From assembly GCF_014644435.1 (NCBI RefSeq), contig NZ_BMKR01000003.1, forward strand, positions 300,933-364,932: a stretch of DNA of 64,000 nucleotides, given 5' to 3'. The stretch is from Paenibacillus albidus. Its GTDB lineage: Bacteria > Bacillota > Bacilli > Paenibacillales > Paenibacillaceae. Every line of letters begins with the position of its first letter. The stretch's first letter is position 1. Shown in pieces: positions 57,199 through 64,000 of this stretch. The position numbers were made by a program, and so were the translations under genes. The notes under the pieces are model-generated. The model was not told the DNA's origin. It made no database searches and saw nothing but the letters and a program-made list of their open reading frames with translations.

Positions 57199-59529
57199 AT
57201 GAAATTCAGACACCCACTCCCCGCATCGCTGAAGCGGCATCCTACTTATATGAAGCTTATCTTTTATTTTGTCAGTGCAAACGTTCTGGTGCTGGGCATA
57301 TCTTTTGCGCTGCTCTATTGGCAGTCTTCCAAAACGCTTCTGAAAGAGATCGGCGATCATTCCGAATCCTTGCTGGTGAACAGCGCCCGAAACACGGCGC
57401 GGCTGATGGAATGGGCGCTGGAATTCAGCTTCTCCTCCAGTAATGACAGCGCTCTCAAGGTATATGCCCTTTCGGATCAATACAGCGATTTTGATACTTT
57501 CGAGGTGTGGAGCCGGCTCATGGACATTAAAAACGCCAATCCGTCTATCGATTCGGTATACCTCATCAACGATTACACGAATACAGTGGTCGATTCCAGA
57601 CTTGGATTAAATGATGCCGGAGCTTTCTACGATCAGGACATCATTGAGCGTTTACAGGATCCGGTTACAGCGAACCACAGCGTTCTCATTCCAAGAACCT
57701 TGTCCCTTCCTCTTACCGGGAATACGCCCAAAGAGGTGATGACCATCGTAAGATTTTACGAAAAAGGCAGTTCTATCTCCGCTTTCGTTATGAACATAGA
57801 TACTCATAATCTCATGACCCTGCTTCAGAACAATTCGAAATATGCCAACAGGTCGGTTACGGTTCTGAATGATCGGGATGAGACCGTTTATAGTAGCACT
57901 GCTTTGGATCAGAAACAAATTGCGGAGCTCAGGAACCACGGGAGTAAGGCTGAAAGCGGATGGAAGCTCTTTCATTCCCGGACTCAGGGAGAGCAGCTCA
58001 TGGTTTACGCAGGCACCTCCATCAAGGGAATCCAGGATTGGACCTTTATCGAAACGGTACCCAAGTCTGTTATTTTGGGAAAAATCACTGTTCTTCGCAA
58101 CACAAGCCTAATCTTGTTCTTCGTCCTGTTCGTAGCGTCCTTGACCGTTACCGTTCTGATTTCCAAACGGGTGTACTCGCCTATTCAAGAACTGATTAGC
58201 AGAGTGATGCGGCAGCATCAAGCTGAGAAGCCCGGCCTGGGTTATAGCGCAAATGAACTTGACTATTTATCCAATGTGTTTATAGCCCAACGTAATCAGA
58301 TTGATGAACTGACCGAGCAATGGCGGCTGAATAAATTTTTGGGCAGAGAGCGCTTTTTGCGGGATTTTCTGGGGGAGACCTACCATTCAGCAGAGGAAAT
58401 AGGTTCTCAATTTGTGGAATGGGGAATTGATCTGCCGAAAGATCAGCTGTCGGTGGCCATCTTCCGGATCGACCACTTCTCGGAATTTTCGGAGACCTAC
58501 TCCGAGAAGGACCGGCGTCTACTCCGGTTTGCAATGTCCAATATTATTCAAGAGTCACTGCAATCCTCCAAGCACAAGCTGCAGACGGTGGATATGGGGG
58601 ACGATCACGTGGCAGTTGTATTATCGGCTCCATTGTCCGAAGAATATGCGAAGAAGCTGCAAGTATCCCAACAGTTAATAGAGCAGTACTTGTCAGTTGG
58701 AACAACCGTTGCTTGGGGTAGAATGCTGCCCAGCCTGACCGATATGCATGAGATATATATGGAGACGTATGAACTGACGCAGGAACGGTTCCGGTTCGGA
58801 CACAGAGCGCTCATCGTGAAAGCATGGCTGCCCGGCGCGCCCGGAGAACTGTATCATTTGCCTGTGAACAAAGAGCGGCAGATCGCTCAGGCTCTTTCCA
58901 GGGGGAATGCCGATTCGGTTCTGGAAGTCATACGCTCAGCCGTAGTCAAGCTGCGGGAAATGTCCTATTTTGAATGTAAAATGTCGTTGATTACCTTGTT
59001 TATGGATATACGCCGGCTCATGCAGGAGCACTCCGGCCAGCCGCTGCCCAGTTCATGGGGACTGACTTCCATCGAGAAACAGATCATTCAGCAGGAGACG
59101 ATGGAAAATGTAGTACCGTGGATGGAAGCATTGATAACCAAGACGCTCGAAGACATTGTGGCAGCCCGCAGTCTGTCCAAAAACGTGGCCCTGATCGAGC
59201 AGGCGGACCGGTTCATTGAAGAACAATTGACCGATCCGAACTTGTCCGCAAAAATGCTCGCCGATCATTTGGACTTGTCTGTGAACTATTTCCGCAGTTT
59301 ATATAAAGCGGAGACAAACCAGTCCATTACGGACAAGATCTCGGAGAAGCGCCTAACTTTCATCTGTCAGGAGTTAATTTCCTCCGATTCGCCGATTGAG
59401 CCCATCGTGCAAAATTTCGGATTTTCATCGCTTAACACCTTTTATTCCATATTTAAAAAGATGTATGGAATGACACCGGCCCAATATCGGAGAAAGCATC
59501 GAAATGGCAATACCATGGAGAATATATAG
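57199..59529 (+). CDS. Membrane-bound AraC-family regulator (YtdP type)
   Basis: 776 residues. A transmembrane helix at about 17-38 (LIFYFVSANVLVLGISFALL), an extracellular Cache-like sensor of about 250 residues, a second helix near 296-318 (TSLILFFVLFVASLTVTVLI), a linker with a degenerate GGDEF-like region (about 380-480), and a C-terminal AraC HTH (LSAKMLADHLDLSVNYFRSL near 688; IEPIVQNFGFSSLNTFYSIF near 735; MTPAQYRRKHR). It joins sensing and DNA binding in one protein in place of a YesMN pair. Divergent from the importer-GH130 operon and probably its activator. Ribosome site ACGGAGG. Confidence 0.93.
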   Translation: MKFRHPLPASLKRHPTYMKLIFYFVSANVLVLGISFALLYWQSSKTLLKEIGDHSESLLVNSARNTARLMEWALEFSFSSSNDSALKVYALSDQYSDFDTFEVWSRLMDIKNANPSIDSVYLINDYTNTVVDSRLGLNDAGAFYDQDIIERLQDPVTANHSVLIPRTLSLPLTGNTPKEVMTIVRFYEKGSSISAFVMNIDTHNLMTLLQNNSKYANRSVTVLNDRDETVYSSTALDQKQIAELRNHGSKAESGWKLFHSRTQGEQLMVYAGTSIKGIQDWTFIETVPKSVILGKITVLRNTSLILFFVLFVASLTVTVLISKRVYSPIQELISRVMRQHQAEKPGLGYSANELDYLSNVFIAQRNQIDELTEQWRLNKFLGRERFLRDFLGETYHSAEEIGSQFVEWGIDLPKDQLSVAIFRIDHFSEFSETYSEKDRRLLRFAMSNIIQESLQSSKHKLQTVDMGDDHVAVVLSAPLSEEYAKKLQVSQQLIEQYLSVGTTVAWGRMLPSLTDMHEIYMETYELTQERFRFGHRALIVKAWLPGAPGELYHLPVNKERQIAQALSRGNADSVLEVIRSAVVKLREMSYFECKMSLITLFMDIRRLMQEHSGQPLPSSWGLTSIEKQIIQQETMENVVPWMEALITKTLEDIVAARSLSKNVALIEQADRFIEEQLTDPNLSAKMLADHLDLSVNYFRSLYKAETNQSITDKISEKRLTFICQELISSDSPIEPIVQNFGFSSLNTFYSIFKKMYGMTPAQYRRKHRNGNTMENI

Positions 59530-59703
59530 AGAATCTGGTCATGCGGTTGAAACAGAGAAGGAATCGTGGAAATGTAAAAATCCGCATCCTCATGCGGTGT
59601 GGATTTACACCGTGGAGCTGTGGGGTGGACGTGCAGAGTTCTATTGCTCTGACGTCAATCACATCCCCTGCTTGTTTCAAGAAGTTACAACCCAGGGTTT
59701 CCA

Positions 59704-60143
59704 CCGCTTTACAGTTTCATCCTATGTGTCACCGGCCTGAGTCTGGAGCAGCTTGCTAAGATAGCTATCGTGAAATTGATTTTCTTAACTTATTGGGTAT
59801 AGGGATATGCCTTATGGACTCCAATGGATGATACAGCAGCATCCACGGGCCTGAAAAACGCATAACAACCTTGATTTTTTGACGATAAACCGGTTTATAA
59901 CAATGGATAAGACACTTCGCACAAGCCGTTTTCTCTTCACCGAATTTGCAGTGGGACAGTCTTTTCATAGCATACTCATTTAAGCTCTGGCATTCCTCAC
60001 AGAGCTCTTTTTCATGATGTTTTTTCTTGCAATATATACGAATCATTTTTGCAACAATATCTTTTTCCTTTCGAATCTTAGGGCCATCGTTCAACAGCTG
60101 ATCCGCTTCTGTTCCCATATAAGGAGGCCTCCCTTCTCAATTG
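59704..60143. repeat. Duplicated block carrying a ygbA-like gene, copy 2
   Basis: Same orientation as the block at 43557-44001, 16 kb away. The copies share the gene, its ribosome site and 3' flank (GAGTCTGGAGCA, CTTGCTAAGA); sequences outside differ. 59530-59703 holds no supported gene. Confidence 0.8.
59765..60118 (-). CDS. YgbA-like (nitrous oxide-stimulated promoter family) protein, copy 2
   Basis: 117 residues, very similar to copy 1: RKEKDIVAKMIRIYCKKKHH, LCEECQSLNEYAMKRLSHCK, KTACAKCLIHCYKPVYRQKI, RFSGPWMLLYHPLESIRHIP. All the Cys residues are kept. Three residues shorter at the C-terminus. ATG with AAGGGAGG upstream. Intact frame. Two copies so close together suggest either recent duplication or separate arrival. 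Confidence 0.85.
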   Translation of the reverse strand: MGTEADQLLNDGPKIRKEKDIVAKMIRIYCKKKHHEKELCEECQSLNEYAMKRLSHCKFGEEKTACAKCLIHCYKPVYRQKIKVVMRFSGPWMLLYHPLESIRHIPIPNKLRKSISR

Positions 60144-60271
60144 CACTTGATTAATGCCTTCGCTCAATAGGTAAGGGATTCGTTGGATGGTGGAGATATT
60201 CCTGCCGTGTGGCTTTATTGGCGGAAGCTGGCTTTTTTTTATTAATTTTAAGGGCCAGCCCCGTTGCCGGA

Positions 60272-61156
60272 TCAAAGAATGAGTAACTCTTTTATAATTG
60301 AAATCCAGCGTTTTACTTCTAAGCGCTCTTCGCTTCTAAGGCAAGCAAGACCGTAAACCACTTCTTCAGTATAGCTTAAAGGAACAATGACGATCTCGCT
60401 TTCCTCTCCAATCACAAAGTCCGGCAGAACCGAAACGCCAAGATCACTTTTTATCATGGTATGTACTGTATTTATGGTGTCTCCATAGGTATAAATAGAA
60501 TCGGGACAATTCTCAATAATTTTCCTGTTCATCCTTTTTAGGGTTGGGGGGGATTGGTGTTCGTCAAATAAAATGATCGATTGATGATTTAACTGTTCGA
60601 TGTCCAGCTCACTTTCATTCGCGAAAGGATGATTTTTAGGCAGTACACAAACATAGGACCCTTGAAGTATCGGATAAAAACAAAAATCAATGTCCTTTCC
60701 CAAATTATCTTCCGAAGTAAATATGATATCAAACTTTTGGTTTAATAAATCTTCTTTCTCTCTAGTCAAATTAGACTTTTTCAACTGAATTTGAATCTGC
60801 GGGTATTTTTCCTTAAATCGCTTAATAATGTCCGGCAAAACTTTCTTCTCAAAAACAGTCTCCGTGTATCCGATAACCAAAGTGCTTTCATATTTTTCCG
60901 AGAGCTGTTTTGCTTTCTTAATGGATTGGTCTAATCTAAATAGAAGTCCTTCCATATCTTCGTAAAAGCTATTGCCGGCTAAAGTCAAATTAACCGTCCT
61001 TTTGTTGCGGACAAATAAAATGATTCCCAGCTCATTTTCTAAACTTTTTATGTTGTGGCTTACAGCAGGTTGTGTCAAATTTAATTTCTCAGCCGTTTTC
61101 GAAAAATTCAGTGTCTCGGCAAGAGAAACAAAGCACTTTAATTGCTGAATATTCAT
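60272..61156 (-). CDS. LysR-family transcriptional regulator
   Basis: 294 residues from the ATG at 61156 (MNIQQLKCFVSLAETLNFSK) with AAAAGGATG before it; the open frame to 61216 lacks a site. The HTH is FSKTAEKLNLTQPAVSHNIK, followed by the linker helix and a LysR effector domain (about 90-290). Divergent from the NmrA-like and padC genes with 123 bp between, the classic layout for a LysR activator; the effector may be a phenolic acid (inference). In Bacillus subtilis padC is controlled by the unrelated PadR. Confidence 0.93.
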   Translation of the reverse strand: MNIQQLKCFVSLAETLNFSKTAEKLNLTQPAVSHNIKSLENELGIILFVRNKRTVNLTLAGNSFYEDMEGLLFRLDQSIKKAKQLSEKYESTLVIGYTETVFEKKVLPDIIKRFKEKYPQIQIQLKKSNLTREKEDLLNQKFDIIFTSEDNLGKDIDFCFYPILQGSYVCVLPKNHPFANESELDIEQLNHQSIILFDEHQSPPTLKRMNRKIIENCPDSIYTYGDTINTVHTMIKSDLGVSVLPDFVIGEESEIVIVPLSYTEEVVYGLACLRSEERLEVKRWISIIKELLIL

Positions 61157-61279
61157 TTGAAACATCCTTTTTATTAATAAATCCTTTTTATAAATCATAA
61201 CATAGGGTAATTTCACTCTAATGTCAAAGTATGCTATTCTTTCCTTGTGAAAGTTATCACTAGAAAAGAGGGATTAAAC

Positions 61280-62239
61280 ATGCGTTATATTGTAACAGGC
61301 GTAGATGGTCAACTAGCAAGCCGTGTGGCGGAAACGGTTCTCGCAGAAGTAGATGGCCGCAATTTAACCTTCACATGCATGAAGAAAGACAGAATTCCCA
61401 AAGATACGGTTCAACGTTGGGAAAATGCGGGAGTCAACATCTTTGAAATCAATTATGATGACATTCCATCCATGGAACGGGCTTTCCAAGATGGTGATCG
61501 TATCTATATTGTTTCTGGCCTTGAAGTAGGCAGAAGAGTCCAACAACACAAAAATGCGATTGATTCGGCCATCAAAGCAGGAATTTCTCACATCACGTAT
61601 AGTTCATTTATCGGTGCGACAGATCCTAATTACGCTCACGTTTTTGTAACTCCAGACCATACAGCAACTGAAAACTACTTAAAGTCAACAGGTATTGCCT
61701 ACAATGCAATGAGAAATAACTTATATTTAGAAAACTATCTGACTATGTATGTGATGCTGGCACTAATGTCCGACAATCAATGGTTAAGCACTGCCGGCGA
61801 AGGCCGGGCTACTTTAGTTCACAAGGATGATTGCGCAAGGGCCGCAGCCGCAGCCCTACTCGGAAAAGGCAAAGACAACCAGGCTTATAATATTGTAGGA
61901 TCAGAGTCTGTTTCCGTAAGGGATCTGTGCAACCTCATTAAAGAGGTTTCCGGTAGAGACCTGGAGTATACTCCTGTGAATGCCGAGCAATATTACAAAC
62001 ACCTGGAGAAACTGCACATTCCCAGAGAAATTACCGGAGATTTCTCCCGCTCGCCTGTTCCATTCTGCGGCGATGATCTCGTGACAACCGATGCCAGCAT
62101 TAAAGAAGGGCTTTTAAACGTTCAATCTGATGCCATTGAAGCTTTGACTGGACAAAAGCCAAAAACGGCAAGAGATATTATCGGAAAATATAAATATATT
62201 TGGGAGAACAATATCCAAAACTGGCGGGATATGAAATAA
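61280..62239 (+). CDS. NmrA-like NAD(P)-binding oxidoreductase
   Basis: 319 residues from the ATG at 61280 behind AGAGGG. Atypical short-chain dehydrogenase of the NmrA/QOR2 type: MRYIVTGVDGQLASRVAETV (the Gly motif is GVDGQLA), GISHITYSSFIGATDPNYAH near 103, TALVH-like ATLVHKDDCARAAAAAL near 180. Such proteins reduce quinones or act as redox sensors. 42 bp before padC, so probably co-transcribed and possibly acting on phenolic or quinone compounds. Confidence 0.88.
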   Translation: MRYIVTGVDGQLASRVAETVLAEVDGRNLTFTCMKKDRIPKDTVQRWENAGVNIFEINYDDIPSMERAFQDGDRIYIVSGLEVGRRVQQHKNAIDSAIKAGISHITYSSFIGATDPNYAHVFVTPDHTATENYLKSTGIAYNAMRNNLYLENYLTMYVMLALMSDNQWLSTAGEGRATLVHKDDCARAAAAALLGKGKDNQAYNIVGSESVSVRDLCNLIKEVSGRDLEYTPVNAEQYYKHLEKLHIPREITGDFSRSPVPFCGDDLVTTDASIKEGLLNVQSDAIEALTGQKPKTARDIIGKYKYIWENNIQNWRDMK

Positions 62240-62281
62240 AACCGTTCAAGCAGGCAATTATTTAAATAAGGAGGAAGCCAT

Positions 62282-62788
62282 ATGCAGCCGAAAGAAGCTT
62301 TAATGGACTTTATAGGAAGCCATATGATTTATACTTATGAAATTGGTTGGGAATACGAAGTCTACATCAAGAATGATCATACCATTGATTATCGTATCCA
62401 TAGCGGCATGGTTGCAGGCCGCTGGGTGCGCGACCAGGAAGTTGATATTGTAAAACTAACAGAAGGCGTTTATAAAGTATCATGGACCGAGCCAACAGGA
62501 ACGGACGTTTCCCTGAACTTTATGCCAAATGAAAAACGAATGCACGGTGTTATTTTTTTCCCGAAGTGGGTTCATGAACATCCGGAAATTACGGTTTGTT
62601 ATCAAAATGATCATCTTGAATTAATGAAAGAATCGCGCGAAAAATATGAAACTTATCCAAAATATGTTGTTCCTGAATTTGCTGATATCACCTTTTTGGA
62701 AAACGCCGGTATTGACAATCAAGAACTAATTTCCAAAGCGCCTTATAAAGGGATGACAGACGACATCCGTGCAGGAAAATTGAAATAA
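62282..62788 (+). CDS. padC: Phenolic acid decarboxylase PadC
   Basis: Decarboxylates ferulic, p-coumaric and caffeic acids to vinyl phenols, a detoxification of plant acids. 168 residues, cofactor-free beta-barrel. Highly conserved stretches: [40 protein letters not shown] (catalytic Tyr/Arg/Glu region), [20 protein letters not shown] and [20 protein letters not shown]. Site TAAGGAGGAAG before the ATG. Follows the NmrA-like gene and is followed by a terminator. Confidence 0.97.
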   Translation: MQPKEALMDFIGSHMIYTYEIGWEYEVYIKNDHTIDYRIHSGMVAGRWVRDQEVDIVKLTEGVYKVSWTEPTGTDVSLNFMPNEKRMHGVIFFPKWVHEHPEITVCYQNDHLELMKESREKYETYPKYVVPEFADITFLENAGIDNQELISKAPYKGMTDDIRAGKLK

Positions 62789-62838
62789 GTAATCTAAAAA
62801 CGAGTTACCGAAATGATTCGGTCAAACTGAAGAAAACC

Positions 62839-62881
62839 AAAAACCGGCCTCTTCGCATGCAATGCGTACAAGCCGGTTTTT
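62839..62881 (+). terminator. Intrinsic terminator of padC
   Basis: AAAAACCGGC and GCCGGTTTTT, with an inner GCATGCAATGC stretch; 50 bp after the padC stop. Confidence 0.85.
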
Positions 62882-63037
62882 CACATGCTATCCCTTCTCA
62901 TCTCCAAGTAATGTAAACGTGGACAGGCTTGCCTCTCCCGAGCCTATATATAAAATGATTATGACCCGGTATTGATACATGGGGATTTAGCTTTACACCA
63001 CATCCTGGAAGCATCCAACAAGGTCGTTGGCACCATA

Positions 63038-63063
63038 TGGAGCCGAGGGGAGTCGACCCCCTG
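63038..63063 (-). other. tmRNA/tRNA-like 3' end fragment in the padC-AraC gap
   Basis: The minus strand reads AGGGG, GTCGACT loop, CCCCT, CGGCTCC, A, like a T-arm plus acceptor strand, but no CCA follows and no matching 5' part is found in the 250 bp around. A weaker relative is at 45125-45147. It may be a leftover integration site. Nothing else is recognised between 62882 and 63157. Confidence 0.3.
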
Positions 63064-63157
63064 TCTGAAAATAACGGCACATAAGTTTCTACGAGTGTAG
63101 TTACATTTTTGATGTCACCCGAAACACTCCTCTTTAAAGATGCCGTGCGGCTTTCAT

Positions 63158-63766
63158 CTATTTGATTGGAATATATATTCCCAACTCACAGTCGGAATGG
63201 CCCGCTTTGAATTCATAATACTCGATGGTATCCAGTTCAGCCAACTCATAGCCTGATTCAGGCAACCAAACTCCGTATATGAACTGGTAAGTGTCTTTTA
63301 AGTGCTGGATGGAATCATGATGTGAAAAAACCGCATACTTTGAGCTTGGAATCCTTCTACTTATCATTCCTAAAGGAATTTGCTTAGATTGAGCAACTTC
63401 CTTGCATGCGATATAGGAAAATTCACTTTCATCTGTGATATCAGGGTAATATTCGCATATTCCTAAACGGGTTTCGGACAAGGACAGGCATTCAATCTCT
63501 GACAACCTTTTATTAAATACAGTCCACAGTTCTGTTATCGTGCCAGGCCCTGGCTCTACCATCGCTTGGAGACCCATAACTTGAAATTCTTTTTTGTAAA
63601 CAACCTTTGTATGAACCGATAAAGAAGACTGGATTGCTCGTTCTTTGTTTAACCGATGGCCTATATTTGCCTTTTCATAAAGAACAATAACATCCTTGTC
63701 TCTTCTGTACCTGCCAGGTGTGATTCCGAACTGTTTCGTAAAAGCACGGCTATAGTACTGTATCAA
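63158..63766 (-). pseudogene. AraC-type regulator with GyrI-like effector domain, 5' end lost
   Basis: The frame begins at YYSRAFTKQFGITPGRYRRD, the last helix of an AraC HTH pair, so roughly 75-80 residues of DNA-binding domain are missing. The rest is a complete GyrI-like/AraC effector-binding domain (KKEFQVMGLQAMVEPGPGTI; GICEYYPDITDESEFSYIAC; KYAVFSHHDSIQHLKDTYQF; EYYEFKAGHSDCELGIYIPI). The break coincides with the start of the IS630-type element at the right edge. The remnant cannot bind DNA as such; a TTG near 63766 might still start a free effector domain. Confidence 0.8.
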
Positions 63767-63767
63767 A

Positions 63768-64000
63768 CTTAATAGTATGAAAAAGAAAAATCGGTTAATG
63801 TTTTGCTAAAAAGAGGAAAATAGCCATGCGCAGCACACAATATCCTTTGCACTTAACAGGAGAAGAGCGTTCCGCTCTGCGAACCTTTGTATCCCAGGGA
63901 AAGAATTCGGCCAAAGCCATCAGACGAGCTTACATTTTATTAGAAGCCGACGAGGATCGTCCGGGAGGCCCATTAAAAGAATTTGAGATCGCCCAACATT
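63768..64000 (+). mobile_element. IS630-type insertion sequence, left end (runs off window)
   Basis: The element appears to begin between 63755 and 63770, inside the AraC-type gene (a TA, the usual IS630 target, is at hand), and continues past the right edge. The exact terminal repeat cannot be set without the other end. Confidence 0.55.
63826..64000 (+). CDS. IS630-family transposase, N-terminal part (runs off window)
   Basis: 58 codons from the ATG at 63826 with AGAGG upstream: MRSTQYPLHLTGEERSALRT, then SAKAIRRAYILLEADEDRPG and EFEIAQH. This is the opening HTH segment of IS630-type (Tc1/mariner superfamily, DDE) transposases, whose first lines typically read LT.EER..L......G......RAR.LL.AD. 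The catalytic part is outside the window. Confidence 0.8.
   Translation, partial: MRSTQYPLHLTGEERSALRTFVSQGKNSAKAIRRAYILLEADEDRPGGPLKEFEIAQH

Overview
The window looks like a chromosome segment of a Paenibacillus-type bacterium (Paenibacillaceae, Firmicutes). The grounds are strong AGGAGG-type ribosome binding sites, several lplB/lplC-like sugar ABC transporters with YesM/YesN or large AraC regulators, a multimodular S-layer-anchored polysaccharide lyase, CsoR-type copper control, and mixed GC content with AT-rich accessory patches. Identification is by eye from motifs and family knowledge; no database was searched.

Layout. 1-8450: a glycan-use locus on the minus strand with two GH29 alpha-L-fucosidases, a GH35 beta-galactosidase, two ABC permeases and the start of a solute-binding lipoprotein that runs off the left edge, plus a divergent AraC regulator. 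8408-17577: a myo-inositol catabolic locus (iolG-iolB; a LacI-type regulator; iolC-iolA-iolD-iolE). Two of its promoters share the same -35/-10 elements, each followed by a near-identical 18-bp palindrome, the likely LacI operator. 17803-24681: a copper-response locus with csoR, copZ-copA followed by a His-rich YtkA-like lipoprotein, a half-size nitrite/sulfite-reductase-fold protein and a CxxC glutaredoxin-like protein, and an MFS transporter. A CsoR-box-like element sits in the -35/-10 spacer of all three promoters. 25185-30000: a GH3 glycosidase and small or orphan genes. 30351-36849: a sugar ABC importer split around its YesM/YesN two-component system. 36877-41970: small drug-efflux units (SMR, MFS) with TetR regulators and an XRE regulator.

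42000-47460 is an AT-rich, decayed accessory region. It holds fragments of an aldo/keto reductase, a helicase, a DUF6809-like protein, a small bacillar protein and an Rpn-type nuclease, together with a ygbA-like gene (first of two copies) and an intact sigma-like gene coupled to an unknown gene. 47465-59529: a second glycan locus with an SLH-anchored PL8-family lyase (frameshifted near 51,838), a GH130 phosphorylase, an ABC importer and a large membrane-bound AraC regulator. 59704-60143 is the second ygbA copy. 60272-62881: LysR, an NmrA-like oxidoreductase and phenolic acid decarboxylase. The right edge has an AraC/GyrI-like gene whose 5' end is lost next to the start of an IS630-type transposase.

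How the genes work together: most of the window is sugar and polymer scavenging (fucosylated and galactosylated glycans, inositol, an acidic or mannose-containing polymer), each unit with its own local regulator. The copper locus is the part with the most unexplained biology. It puts a redox-type protein pair of unknown role and an MFS transporter under the same copper-sensing signal as CopZA.
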